Positions 43,867 through 53,094 are shown, numbered from the stretch's first letter. The stretch is DNA of 64,000 nt from Bradyrhizobium sp. AZCC 1719 (GCF_036924525.1 NZ_JAZHRU010000001.1:6539001-6603000); one strand, 5' to 3'. Numbers and translations are program-made. Notes: generated by a model from the sequence alone, not told the origin.

Positions 43867-43901
43867 GACTTGGGATCAATAATTCACCCAAGGAGGTTGC
43901 C

Positions 43902-44333
43902 ATGCAAGTCGGAGATATCCTGCGCAAGAAAGCCGCCCGTGTCGCAACGGTCCGCATGAACGAGACCGTCGCCATTGCCGCGCAACTGATGCGCTCCGGC
44001 AATATCAGCGCGCTGGTCGTCAAGGATGTCGTCCGCACCGAAGGCAACACGGCGGTCGGCATGTTCACCGAGCGCGACGTGGTTCGCGCGATTGCCGAAC
44101 ATGGCGCGGCCGGCGTGAACATGCGCGTCTCGCAATTCATTTCGGTGCAGCAGCTCGTCTCCTGCACCTCCGCGGATACGCTCGAGCATGTCCGTCACCT
44201 CATGAGCAAGCATCACATCCGCCACGTGCCGGTGATCGACAATTACAGCCTGATCGGCGTCATCAGCATTCGCGACATCACGACCGCATTCGACGACGAA
44301 GCAACGCCCTACAAGCTGGTCGCGTCGGCCTGA
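43902..44333 (+). CDS. CBS-domain protein of the oxalate regulon
   Basis: A 143-residue protein made of one CBS pair (about residues 8-65 and 75-132; FTERDVVRAIAEHG in the first, ISIRDITTAF in the second). CBS pairs bind adenine nucleotides and act as energy sensors. AAGGAGG lies 6 bases before ATG 43902. It has its own operator and is a separate unit. How it acts in oxalate use is unknown; it could tune a transporter or synthetase (inference). Confidence 0.9.
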   Translation: MQVGDILRKKAARVATVRMNETVAIAAQLMRSGNISALVVKDVVRTEGNTAVGMFTERDVVRAIAEHGAAGVNMRVSQFISVQQLVSCTSADTLEHVRHLMSKHHIRHVPVIDNYSLIGVISIRDITTAFDDEATPYKLVASA

Positions 44334-44491
44334 CCGGCCGCTTCGAACTCCGCCGGCATTTTCTGGGCGCACTCCCAGGGAAGCCGGCGGTATCGCACCG
44401 AAAAATTCGGCTTAACTCCTGTCGCAAAGCAGGCGCTTGCAAATTGCGCCGGAGGTGTGGCGCGCCGGAAAGCAACATCTGTGGGGGGCGC

Positions 44492-45580
44492 ATGGCGCGT
44501 AACATTCTGATCCTTGGAGCCTCGTATGGCTCATTGCTGGCGACAAAGCTTTTGATGGCGGGTCACAACGTGACCCTGGTTTGCCGGAAGCAGACGGCAG
44601 AACTCATCAATCGCGACGGCACCGAAGTTCGCATCAAGCTGCGCGACGAGGCGGCGCACCGGCCGATCTTCTCGCGCGACCTGCCCGGGATCCTGGACGC
44701 GGTCGAGCCCGCCGGCGTCGATCCTTCCCGTTATGATCTGGTTGGTCTTGCCATGCAGGAGCCGCAATACACCAACCATGCGATCCTGGCTCTGATGATC
44801 AAGATCGCCGAGGCGAAGCTGCCTTGCCTTTCGATCATGAACATGCCGCCCTTGCCCTATCTCAAACGGATCCCGACGCTTGCGAAAATGGAGCTGGAGG
44901 AGGCCTATACCAACGCCGCGGTATGGGAACGATTCGAGCCGGGCCTGGTGTCGCTCTGCTCCCCCGATCCGCAGGCCTTCCGTCCACCGGAAGAGGCGGC
45001 GAATGTTCTTCATGTCGGCCTGCCGACAAATTTCAAGGCAGCGTCATTTGCGGATGAGAAACATAACTTGCTGCTTCGGGAGCTGGAAGCCGACGTCGAT
45101 GCAGTGAGGCTGGATGGCCAGGACGTTCCGGTGAAGCTCAAAGTGTTCGATTCGATGTTCGTCCCTCTGGCCAAATGGTCGATGCTGTTGACGGGGAATT
45201 ACCGCTGCATCACGCCGCAGGAGCCGCAATCGATCCGCGACGCGGTGCACGGCGATATCAATCTCTCGCAGTCGATCTACGACCATGTCGATGCCATCGC
45301 CCAGCGTCTGGGCGCCGATCCCACCGATCAGGTACCTTTCGAGAAATACGCCAAAGCAGCCGAAAGCCTTCTCAAGCCCTCGTCGGCGGCCCGGGCGGTC
45401 GCTGGCGGCGCGCCTTCCATCGAGCGCGTCGACCTGCTGGTGAAGCTGATTTCGCATCAGCTTGGCGTACCCAATGCTGAAATCGACCGCACGGTCCAGA
45501 TCGTCAATCAGAAACTGAATGAGAGCGTCGTGGCGGAAGCATCCGACGCGCCGCGAGGTGCTCCAATCTCAGTGACGTAG
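44492..45580 (+). CDS. divergent ketopantoate-reductase-like Rossmann protein
   Basis: A 362-residue protein beginning MARNILILGASYGSLLATKL, a dinucleotide-binding fold of the ApbA/PanE type. Beyond the N-terminal domain the usual PanE signatures (the RRTEIEFLNG-like segment) are not present, so the reaction is unknown. GGGGGG lies just before ATG 44492. It follows the CBS gene after 158 bases but has no operator copy of its own. It may be an oxidoreductase for a 2-oxoacid or acyl-CoA (weak inference). Confidence 0.75.
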   Translation: MARNILILGASYGSLLATKLLMAGHNVTLVCRKQTAELINRDGTEVRIKLRDEAAHRPIFSRDLPGILDAVEPAGVDPSRYDLVGLAMQEPQYTNHAILALMIKIAEAKLPCLSIMNMPPLPYLKRIPTLAKMELEEAYTNAAVWERFEPGLVSLCSPDPQAFRPPEEAANVLHVGLPTNFKAASFADEKHNLLLRELEADVDAVRLDGQDVPVKLKVFDSMFVPLAKWSMLLTGNYRCITPQEPQSIRDAVHGDINLSQSIYDHVDAIAQRLGADPTDQVPFEKYAKAAESLLKPSSAARAVAGGAPSIERVDLLVKLISHQLGVPNAEIDRTVQIVNQKLNESVVAEASDAPRGAPISVT

Positions 45581-45856
45581 GGCCCGATCGGTTCTGATGA
45601 AGGGGCTCTAGTCTCTTATTTCGACGTTTTCTTTACGCGAACGGTCCCTGCTTCGCTCAAAACGCGCTCGATCATTGGCCGCCGACAGGCCAATTCGAGC
45701 CCATCCCCGCATTGCGCACGGGTCCGCCGCCGCGGCGCGGGATGGACGTTTAGCAACAGTTAAGACTTTTGCGCAAATGATAGACAACCAGCGCAACATT
45801 CTAGATCGCCGCAAGAATTGCGAGCGGACCTCAGGCCCCTTTTATGAGGGATTAGC

Positions 45857-46456
45857 ATGAGAACGCTTCTCATTGGTGTTCTGGCTGCGACCCTGGTTGG
45901 CTGTAGCTGCCTTTTACCGCCGCAAGCAAGCATGGAGGCGTGCACGGACACGAGTGGGTCCGGCTGTCTCAACGGGATGGCGGCCAGTCGGCCGATTGAA
46001 CCGGCGCCTACGTCATCCAAGACCAATTCCGCGACAACAAAAGCCAAGTCCACGATCGCGACGAAGACGGAAAAGCCGTCGGTTGCCGACGTCCGCGACA
46101 GGCCTCAGCCCGCTGAGAAAAGGACGAAATCCACCACGATCGAAGCGAAAGTCGAAGCTCCTGGTCGGCCCGCCGAGACGTCCGATCCGGTCATGATCAA
46201 GGCGAAGACCACGATTGCGGCGAAGTTGGAGGATCCGGCGTCCGCCGAGTTCGGTGAGATGAAACGGGCCATCCGCAAAAATACGCTTGGGAAGTCTATC
46301 GACACCATTTGCGGCCGTGTCAAAGGAAAAGACGCGTCGGGCGAAGATACCGGAGATAGGCCGTTTCTGTATCTCGTAATGGAAGATGAAGCATACGTCG
46401 TCAATGGCTCCGCGAATTCGGCGGCGGCGAGTGCATATCGTAATATTTGCAGCTAG
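45857..46456 (+). CDS. predicted lipoprotein
   Basis: A 199-residue protein with a lipoprotein signal MRTLLIGVLAATLVGCSC (lipobox LVGC). A long Lys/Thr/Ser/Pro-rich linker (about residues 45-115) leads to a C-terminal domain (TIAAKLEDPASAEFGEMKRA ... TICGRVKGKDASGEDTG ... YVVNG) that recurs in rhizobial surface proteins. ATG 45857 is the natural start. The LuxR-type gene follows. Base composition seems lower in GC than the metabolic genes. Confidence 0.8.
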   Translation: MRTLLIGVLAATLVGCSCLLPPQASMEACTDTSGSGCLNGMAASRPIEPAPTSSKTNSATTKAKSTIATKTEKPSVADVRDRPQPAEKRTKSTTIEAKVEAPGRPAETSDPVMIKAKTTIAAKLEDPASAEFGEMKRAIRKNTLGKSIDTICGRVKGKDASGEDTGDRPFLYLVMEDEAYVVNGSANSAAASAYRNICS

Positions 46457-46598
46457 CCTGGAACAACAGAACCGCTGCCAAGATCTATTGCGACGGACCA
46501 GAAGGTCCGTCACGACGTTGCGAACGAACTCGAAGCTCGGAAGCAACGTCGCGATCAGCAGCAATTCGCTGCAGAGTGTGTGGGGCAGATCCTGCTCC

Positions 46599-47411
46599 AT
46601 GGAAAATGGAAATCAAAACTGGTGGAGACAGCTAACCTCTGACTTCGGGGACATCATGGACGATTTTTCTAATCCCGCGGAACTGGCCTTGGCATCACAA
46701 AATTCGCCGGTGCTCGTGATCATCGAGCAACATGTCCTGGCGCGTACGTGCATCCTCAATATCCTCAAGAGAGAACTCACTGGATTCGAGATCGTCGAGA
46801 TGGCAACGACTAGTGGCCTGAACTGGCTATCGGGCAGAGACATCCGCTTGATTGCGCTGAATATCGGGCACAAGCAGATCACTGATCCTTCGATCGAGGA
46901 GAGCCTCGCCCTCCTTGCAGAAACCTGCCCGAAAGCCTCCGTTGCTGTGTTGTCAAACCGCGACGACGATGCGACGGCTTCGGCCGCGATGCAACGCGGA
47001 GTGCGCGGTTTCTTTCCGACATCGATCCCGGTCGAACTCGCTATTGCCGGATTACGCCTGGTCCTTGCCGGTGGGGTCTACCGACCGTTACCGATCGTGG
47101 GGCAAAACGGAGCATCGAGCCACAAGGCGATATCGGGATGCCCCGATACGTCCGAGCTATTCGGAACTAACGAGGGCAACGGCGACACCAGGATTGTGCC
47201 GGAGAAGGCGATGGTCGACCTTACGCCGCGCGAACAACATGTGCTCGAGGCGCTGCAGCTTGGCCTTCCGAACAAGTTGATTGCCGTCAGGCTCAACCTA
47301 TCGGAAAACACCGTAAAAATGCATATTCAACGTATCATGCGAAAATGCTCCGCGCATAACCGCACCGAGGCGGTCGTTCGCTGGAGCCGGCGAGCCAACG
47401 GTCATGCCTAG
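46599..47411 (+). CDS. LuxR-type regulator with degenerate receiver domain
   Basis: A 270-residue response-regulator-like protein. The C-terminal LuxR HTH (LTPREQHVLEALQLGLPNKL, then ENTVKMHIQRIMRKCSAHNR) is canonical. The receiver domain has lost its active site: VIIEQHVLARTC where two acidic residues are expected, LNIGH where the phosphorylated Asp should be, and GVRGFFPTSIP in place of the Lys loop. Start uncertain: ATG 46599, ATG 46656, or a longer frame overlapping the lipoprotein. It lies in the accessory stretch with the secretion operon, which it may control (inference). Confidence 0.8.
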   Translation: MENGNQNWWRQLTSDFGDIMDDFSNPAELALASQNSPVLVIIEQHVLARTCILNILKRELTGFEIVEMATTSGLNWLSGRDIRLIALNIGHKQITDPSIEESLALLAETCPKASVAVLSNRDDDATASAAMQRGVRGFFPTSIPVELAIAGLRLVLAGGVYRPLPIVGQNGASSHKAISGCPDTSELFGTNEGNGDTRIVPEKAMVDLTPREQHVLEALQLGLPNKLIAVRLNLSENTVKMHIQRIMRKCSAHNRTEAVVRWSRRANGHA

Positions 47412-47456
47412 AGCATGATGATTTTTGGTTAGATCGATTTGGCCGCAGACGCGCTT

Positions 47457-47567
47457 CACCTCTCCCGCTTGCGGGGGAGGTCGGCGCGAAGCGCCGGGTG
47501 GGGGCTCTCTCCACTCGGGCAGTGTCGCCCGCGGAGACACCCCCACCCCAGCCCTCCCCCGCAAGCG
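47457..47567. repeat. palindromic repeat family B, left part, split by IS element
   Basis: Begins CACCTCTCCCGCTTGCGGGG and runs to ...CTCCCCCGCAAGCG, where the insertion sequence begins. The missing end is at 48845-48863. An intact copy is at 58396-58527. Confidence 0.85.
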
Positions 47568-48844
47568 CAGGGCTGTCCGGGGAAAATCAGCCATAGCAGA
47601 ACTCCATCTGGTCTGGGGATGGTGATTTGCGACGGCTGGGATTGATGGGCGGGGGCTTGTCGATGGTGGCGATGGATCGACGGCTGAACAGGAACTGGCT
47701 GACGAGTTCAGCCAGCCTGAGCGGGAGCATGGCGATGGAGTTGGCACGCGCGGCGATGCGCAGCAGCAGGTAAGCAATCATTGCCGCGAGGACCTGCAGG
47801 CGGACCGCATTGTCGCTGGTGCCGAGGAATTTGCGGATGTCGAGGTGCTGCTTGATCCATCGGAACAGCAGCTCGATTTGCCAGCGGCTCTTATAGAGGG
47901 CGGCGATCTCGACGGCGGTTCGGGCAAGATCGTTGGTCAGAAGCGTGATCACGCCGCCGGTCTCGCGCCTGACCTTGATCCGCCGCAGTGGGATGGGCAG
48001 TCGGGAGTCGCCCTTGCTGGTGAGCTTTACCTCGTCATCGGCGATGATCTTGAAGCCATCGCCGTTGCGCTTGCGAATGGTTCGCCCCTTGGTCTTGCGA
48101 AGACGCATGGTCGTCTTCGGCCGAGTAACGAAGAAGGCCTTGCGATCATTGATCTTCTGCCACCAGTCGAAACGGCAATATCCCTTGTCGAACACGTAGG
48201 TTGTGCCAGCCTGGATAGGAACCTGACGACCGACCTCGATGTCATTGACGTTCGCAGCCGTCACCTCGACGCAGCTCGGGACATCGGCGAGGTGATCGTA
48301 GACGACGTGCAGCTTCATCCCGCGAATCCGGCCGTTCCACCTCGCCCAATTGCAAACCTTGCCCAGCGGGACCGGACTGGCGTCGATCAGGCGAACCATC
48401 GCCATCCCTTCGCGCCGGATCTGCCGGCCTGCCATCGCCGACAAGGTCGCAAAGGTTTGAGCAAAAATGCCGACCGGACGGCGCATTGGCGTCCGACAGC
48501 GTCGAGCGGGACAGCTTGCCGGTCCCCAGATGATAGTGGTGCTGAGGATTGGCGTTGAAGCCTGTCACCACCCCGCGCAAACTGTCGCTGCCGCTCAGTT
48601 GCGCGTAGATCAGCGCGACCAGATGATCCCAGCTCTTGAACGACTTGTCGTAGGCGTCCCCATCCAAACGATCCACAGTCGTTTGAAACTGCCGCCGATT
48701 GATCGGTTCAAGCAGCCTTCCAAAAATGCTATCGCCAAATCGCATGCTCGGCCTTCTGTGTCTCGACAACCAGAAAACGCCGATTTGCCTCGGTCTCGCC
48801 GAGCATGCACCGCGACATAGTGAATCATTCCCCGGACAGCCCTG
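47568..48844. mobile_element. IS4-family insertion sequence (DUF4372-type transposase), 1277 bp
   Basis: Both ends start with the same 17-base terminal inverted repeat, CAGGGCTGTCCGGGGAA (47568-47584 and, complemented, 48828-48844). A 9-base direct duplication CCGCAAGCG flanks it (47559-47567 and 48845-48853). It carries one transposase gene, frameshifted. Removing the element and one duplication restores an unbroken family B repeat, so both ends are precise. Confidence 0.93.
47587..48745 (-). pseudogene. IS4-family transposase, frameshifted
   Basis: The N-terminal part starts at ATG 48745 (MRFGDSIFGRLLEPI), the DUF4372 domain, and runs in frame to about STLSDANA near 48485. The rest (RRPVGIFAQTFATLSAM ... 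DDE-type DKGYCRFDWW and YKSRWQIELLFRWIKQH) continues in another frame to the stop at 47587. The combined length of about 385 codons fits the family, so a small indel near 48480 breaks it. Either an inactivated copy or a sequencing error. Confidence 0.88.
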
Positions 48845-48863
48845 CCGCAAGCGGGAGAGGGAG
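48845..48863. repeat. palindromic repeat family B, right part
   Basis: CCGCAAGCG (target duplication) then GGAGAGGGAG, the closing arm of the split repeat. Confidence 0.85.
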
Positions 48864-48983
48864 TGCACCTTCTTCGTGGTCGCTATCAAGCCAAATTTCA
48901 TCATGCTCTGGCTCACGCGTGCGATCATCTTGAGACGTGCGATCATCTTGAGAGCTGCCCGAGCTCGCCGTTCGGGTCGCAGC

Positions 48984-50489
48984 TTAGTCCTCACGGAACG
49001 CGCCGTGGAAGCTGTCGAGCAGAGGCCTGAGAGCGTAGAGCGCCACGGTGCCGCGACCCGTCTTGATGAATACCTGGGCCGGCATTCCCGGAATGATCTG
49101 GACACTATCGATCCCGGCGCCGACCAGATCCTGAACTCGAATCTTCGCTGCGTAGTACGGCTGATCAGTGCGCTTATCGATTAGACGGTCGGCAGAAACG
49201 TGCGTCACAGTCCCATGGAGCCGTGGTACGCGGCGCTGATTGTAGGGCAGAAGATTCACCTCGGCGCTCAGTCCGGGACGGACCACATCGATGTCTTCGG
49301 GCCTGACGCGCGCAATCACGATGAGCCGATCCTGCCGGGGAACCAGATCCATGAGAGGTGCCCCGGCGCCGATAACGCCGCCTGGCGTATGGATCTTCAG
49401 GTCGGTTACCACGCCGTCCTCGGGCGCCTTGACTGTCGTTCGCGAGAGTTGGTCACTGGCCGCCTGCAGTCGTTCCCATATCTGAAAGATCTGGTTCTGT
49501 ACCTCGCGCAGCGACTGCGCGATCTCGTTTTGACGGTCATGCTCCAGTTTGAGGAGAACTGCCTCGGATTCACTGATAACCTGCCCCGCGCGCGATATCT
49601 GCGCGACAATCTCCCCCCGCCTTCCCTCGATGTCAGCGATCTCCCGCTCGAGGTTCAGAAGGCGCGGGCGCCGCTCAAGTCCCTTGCTGACGAGCGTGGC
49701 CACCGTTGCCGCTTCCTCGCGGACGATGTCGATGCGCCTTGCGGCCGCGCTTTCCTGCGCCCTGAGGCCCTCGATCTCTTTTTCCACCTGCGACCTTTTC
49801 TCCCGGTTTACGGCCGCTTGCGATTGAAAGACCTGTCGGCGCGTTTCGAAGATGGCTTGCTGACCCGCAAGGACATCCGCGACTGAGGGACTCGCCATCT
49901 GCGCCATCTCCAACCTGGCCGGAAACGACACCCGCTCCTCTCCGCGCTGTTCCGCCTGCAGCCGTGCTTCGCGTGCCGTCGCCTCCCACAACTGGCCTTG
50001 CAGGCTCTGCGCGTCGGCACGGGCCTTGGTATCCTCGAGCGAGATCAGCGTTTGTCCGGCACGGACAATGTCCCCGTCCGCGACCAGAATTTCCCTGATG
50101 ATGCCCCCCTCAAGATGCTGAATCGTCTTGCGGCTCGACTCGGATTCGACGGTGCCGACAGCAATCGCGGCACTCTCGAGGGGGGCGTAAGTCGACCAGG
50201 CTCCGAGACCAATGACGAAGCCGCAAACCAGCAGATTTCCAGTCCAGGTGACGCCGCGCAGCCGGTCGCGGAGCGCCGGCGGCGCCGATCTCAGCCCCCG
50301 TGGGACCTCCCAGATATCTGCGCGAGCGAATGCAATTTTCAGACGATTCCACCCCGGTCGGGCTAAGAGACGGTGAAGACGTTTGATGCGGATCCAGGTG
50401 ACACCAAGCAGCCGGTCGCGAAGTGCCGCCGACAATCTCAGCCACCGTGCAACATTCTGAACGTCGGCGTGAGCGAATGAAATCTTCAT
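48984..50489 (-). CDS. type I secretion membrane fusion protein (HlyD family)
   Basis: A 501-residue periplasmic adaptor. One transmembrane helix (NLLVCGFVIGLGAWSTYAPL), a lipoyl half (ESSRKTIQHLEGGIIREILV ... GQTLISLED), a long coiled coil (about residues 170-350) and a C-terminal lipoyl/barrel part (KAPEDGVVTDLKIHTPGGVI). HlyD/PrtE proteins bridge the ABC ATPase to an outer-membrane TolC. ATG 50489 overlaps the ABC stop (ATGA). Odd: the N-terminal cytosolic part is a tandem duplication of about 34 residues (KISFAHADV ... LRDRLLGVTW and KIAFARADI ... LRDRLRGVTW). Confidence 0.92.
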   Translation of the reverse strand: MKISFAHADVQNVARWLRLSAALRDRLLGVTWIRIKRLHRLLARPGWNRLKIAFARADIWEVPRGLRSAPPALRDRLRGVTWTGNLLVCGFVIGLGAWSTYAPLESAAIAVGTVESESSRKTIQHLEGGIIREILVADGDIVRAGQTLISLEDTKARADAQSLQGQLWEATAREARLQAEQRGEERVSFPARLEMAQMASPSVADVLAGQQAIFETRRQVFQSQAAVNREKRSQVEKEIEGLRAQESAAARRIDIVREEAATVATLVSKGLERRPRLLNLEREIADIEGRRGEIVAQISRAGQVISESEAVLLKLEHDRQNEIAQSLREVQNQIFQIWERLQAASDQLSRTTVKAPEDGVVTDLKIHTPGGVIGAGAPLMDLVPRQDRLIVIARVRPEDIDVVRPGLSAEVNLLPYNQRRVPRLHGTVTHVSADRLIDKRTDQPYYAAKIRVQDLVGAGIDSVQIIPGMPAQVFIKTGRGTVALYALRPLLDSFHGAFRED

Positions 50490-52219
50490 GAGGCAAATCC
50501 GCGCGAAGCAACTTGGGGTCTTGCCAAACACCTTTCGAAAACTTCCCTGCTTTCGCCGAATGCGCTGACCGTGCCGCCGTGCATGATGGCAAGCTTGTCC
50601 GTCGCGCCGAGGATCCCGATCCGATGGGTGATGATGATCACCGTCGTATTGGCCGCCTTCATCCGCTCAATGGCATCGAAGAGCATGCGCTCGCCGAGTG
50701 CGTCCAGGCTGGAGTTCGGCTCGTCGAGGACCACGAGATGCGGGTCGCCAAAGAACGCCCGTGCGAGGCCGAGGCGCTGGCGAAACCCGCGTGGGAGATT
50801 GGCCGCTGCGCCATTGACGACCGTATCGTATGCCTGCGGGAGACGAATGATCGTTTCGTGAAGGCCGGCCAGCTTCGCTGCTTCAATGATCTTCTGCAGA
50901 TCGGCGTCGTCCAGCCGTGCAATGATGTCCTTTACTGTTTCTCCAACGAGATCGATGTCCTGCGGCAGATATCCGAGGCGCCGGCCGCCGCGCGAATCGT
51001 GCAGGGCTAGAATATCGATGCCGTCGAGCAGGACCGAACCTGCTGTCGGCGCGGAGATTCCGGTGATGATCCTGCCGAGCGTGGATTTGCCGGAGCCGGA
51101 TGGACCAATGATGCCCAGGCATTCACCGGGTGCGAGACTGAATGACACATCCTTCAGCACCCAATGGTCCGATCCTGGCACGGCGACGCCAACATTGTTG
51201 ACGATGAGGCTGCCCTTCGGCCTCTCCGCGAGGACTCGGACGTTCGCAACCGTGGTGACAGCGGACATGACGTCGTTGAGCCGGCCGTAGGCCGCCATGG
51301 CCATCGCGAATGCCTTCCAGCCCGCAACCGCCCCTTCAACGGGCGCGAGCGCGCGTCCGAACAAAAGCGTCGTGGCAAAGATGATGGCGGGACTTCGGCT
51401 TTGTTCCAGCACGAGCCAGGCGGCAGTGCCCATGATCAGGACCTGCGCCAGCGCCCGCGCGGGTTTGGAAATCAGCATGATGGTTTCATGGCGGCGCTGG
51501 ACCACCTCTTGCTCGCTCCTCGCATCCTGCGCAGTCTGGCCGATCAGGCGCGCGGCGCCGTCGAGCATTCCCATGGCCCTGATCACGTGGAGGTTTCCGA
51601 CGGTCATGCCGAACCATCCCTGGCTCCTCGTCAGCGCGGCAGCCGACCGCGCCCGTGGTGCTTCCGTGAGCCTGTCTTCGGCAAGCCCGAGCCCAAGCAG
51701 GAAGAGCACGCTGAGCACACCTATCGCTCCGAGCAAGGGATGCACGAGGAAGAGAACGCCGAGGAAGAGCGGCGTCCAGAGCGCATCAAACAGCGTAGAG
51801 CAGGCTCCGGACTGGGCGAGCTGACGCAGGATCGCAAGATCGCGATAGGCTTCCGAAGCCCGCGGCCGATCAGCATGGGCGCATTTGAGGCATGCGGAGA
51901 GCGCTGCCGGATGGAGTTCTTCTTCCAGCCACTCGCCCATCCGGCCCAATGCGGCGCGGCGCAGCGCATCAAGCACTCCGCCGACCACGACGGTAAACGC
52001 GACGATGAGCGTCAGCATCAGGAGCGTATCGCCGCTGCGGCTCGACAGCACGCGATCATAGATCTGAAGCAGATAGATGGAAGGCGCGAGAAGAAGGAGA
52101 TTGTAGCTGCAGCTATACGCGAAAACGAGTCCGAACGACCCCGCGCAGGCCCGCAACGCCGACTTCAACGGCGTACGCGGCGGCGACGTTGTCTGCAGTT
52201 GGAGCGGTGGCATCAGCAT
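50486..52219 (-). CDS. type I secretion ABC transporter ATPase (PrtD-like)
   Basis: A 577-residue half-transporter: six-helix membrane domain, then an ABC domain with Walker A GPSGSGKST and Walker B HLVVLDEPNSSLD. It resembles PrtD/HlyB exporters without a peptidase domain. The signature motif reads NLPRGFRQRLGLARA in place of LSGGQRQR, which is unusual. ATG 52219 is preferred; an upstream in-frame ATG at 52315 would run into the cargo gene. Operon order is cargo-like gene, this ATPase, HlyD. No TolC gene is in the window. Confidence 0.92.
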   Translation of the reverse strand: MLMPPLQLQTTSPPRTPLKSALRACAGSFGLVFAYSCSYNLLLLAPSIYLLQIYDRVLSSRSGDTLLMLTLIVAFTVVVGGVLDALRRAALGRMGEWLEEELHPAALSACLKCAHADRPRASEAYRDLAILRQLAQSGACSTLFDALWTPLFLGVLFLVHPLLGAIGVLSVLFLLGLGLAEDRLTEAPRARSAAALTRSQGWFGMTVGNLHVIRAMGMLDGAARLIGQTAQDARSEQEVVQRRHETIMLISKPARALAQVLIMGTAAWLVLEQSRSPAIIFATTLLFGRALAPVEGAVAGWKAFAMAMAAYGRLNDVMSAVTTVANVRVLAERPKGSLIVNNVGVAVPGSDHWVLKDVSFSLAPGECLGIIGPSGSGKSTLGRIITGISAPTAGSVLLDGIDILALHDSRGGRRLGYLPQDIDLVGETVKDIIARLDDADLQKIIEAAKLAGLHETIIRLPQAYDTVVNGAAANLPRGFRQRLGLARAFFGDPHLVVLDEPNSSLDALGERMLFDAIERMKAANTTVIIITHRIGILGATDKLAIMHGGTVSAFGESREVFERCLARPQVASRGFAS

Positions 52220-52331
52220 TGCGGTCCCGCCAGATCTGAAGTCCGAACCTTCCGCCCACTCCTCGTCGACTCCGCGACGAATTGAGAACCGGCGGCATTG
52301 CGCCGCCGGCCTCACCCCTCGCAGGCATCGA

Positions 52332-52853
52332 TCAGTTGAACATGCCTGAATCGTCGATATGGAAGTACTTGGAATCGTTAAGCACGTCGTTCAGGTTCGC
52401 GGATTCGATGCTGGCCTTGAAGTAAATATCTCCGCCTTCGGCCTTGTTGTTGTTTCCGCCGTCGCCGCCGACGCCGGCCATCACGGTTTGACTCTGGTCC
52501 GCAGCGAGCCAATTGTCCTGATAGGCCTTCGTGTTGGCATCCACATCGGATTTGTTATGGCCGCTGTCGGATTTCTGGTCGCCATTCGAGACGGCCTTGC
52601 CGCCCTCTGCCTTGGAATGCTTCTCCGCCTTCGCATTCGCGCCCCCGGCGTCCCAGTATGCCTTCTGATAAACGTCATCGCCATTCTTGACGTGGACGTC
52701 GGCGCCTTCGGCCTTGTTGGTCGGGTTGAAGTGGATACTCGGGTTGCTGATGATATTACCCTCGTTGTAACCGTCTCCGCCGTTCCCTGCGCTGTTGCCG
52801 CCGGTCGACGCCTTGAACACGATCGTGTCGGAAGGAAATGATGCCTTTGCCAT
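52332..52853 (-). CDS. glycine/asparagine-rich protein, predicted type I secretion cargo 1
   Basis: A 173-residue acidic, low-complexity protein. It opens with GGNSAGNGGDGY and closes with AGVGGDGGNNNKAEGGD, the same two motifs that begin and end each repeat of the larger neighbour (53129-54316), with a longer Lys/Asp/Ala-rich insert between. The tail LNDVLNDSKYFHIDDSGMF is acidic with aromatic residues, like C-terminal secretion signals. No signal peptide, no Cys. AGGGAG precedes ATG 52853. Directly upstream of the ABC gene. Confidence 0.82.
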   Translation of the reverse strand: MAKASFPSDTIVFKASTGGNSAGNGGDGYNEGNIISNPSIHFNPTNKAEGADVHVKNGDDVYQKAYWDAGGANAKAEKHSKAEGGKAVSNGDQKSDSGHNKSDVDANTKAYQDNWLAADQSQTVMAGVGGDGGNNNKAEGGDIYFKASIESANLNDVLNDSKYFHIDDSGMFN

Positions 52854-53094
52854 GTGAGACTCCCTGACTTGGTTTGTGCACTGTGCGTCCCAATGTGGAC
52901 AGCAATGATCTTGGATTTGGACACCGGAGCGGTCTAGCCGCCAAAGCTGATGCCACCCAGTGGCAACGGTGTACGCCCGAAATGCTACCGTCGCGCCGCC
53001 GAGATCTGGGCAGCTCCAGTGCTGCTCGAGTGTTTTCGAGTGAAGCGAAGAGGTTCGCGCCGGGAAGATGCGTCAAATCAAAAACCTGGAATCG

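Noticed and set aside
47587..48745. Programmed frameshifting in the IS transposase
   Set aside because: DUF4372-type IS4 elements normally have one frame; no slippery A-run or stem was seen at the junction, so a mutation or read error is simpler.
51164..52285. A 373-codon plus-strand frame opposite the secretion ABC gene
   Set aside because: Antisense shadow; the minus-strand frame has all ABC motifs.
52332..52853. Glycine-rich cargo as an RTX toxin
   Set aside because: No GGxGxDxxx calcium-binding nonapeptides; the repeats are of another type.
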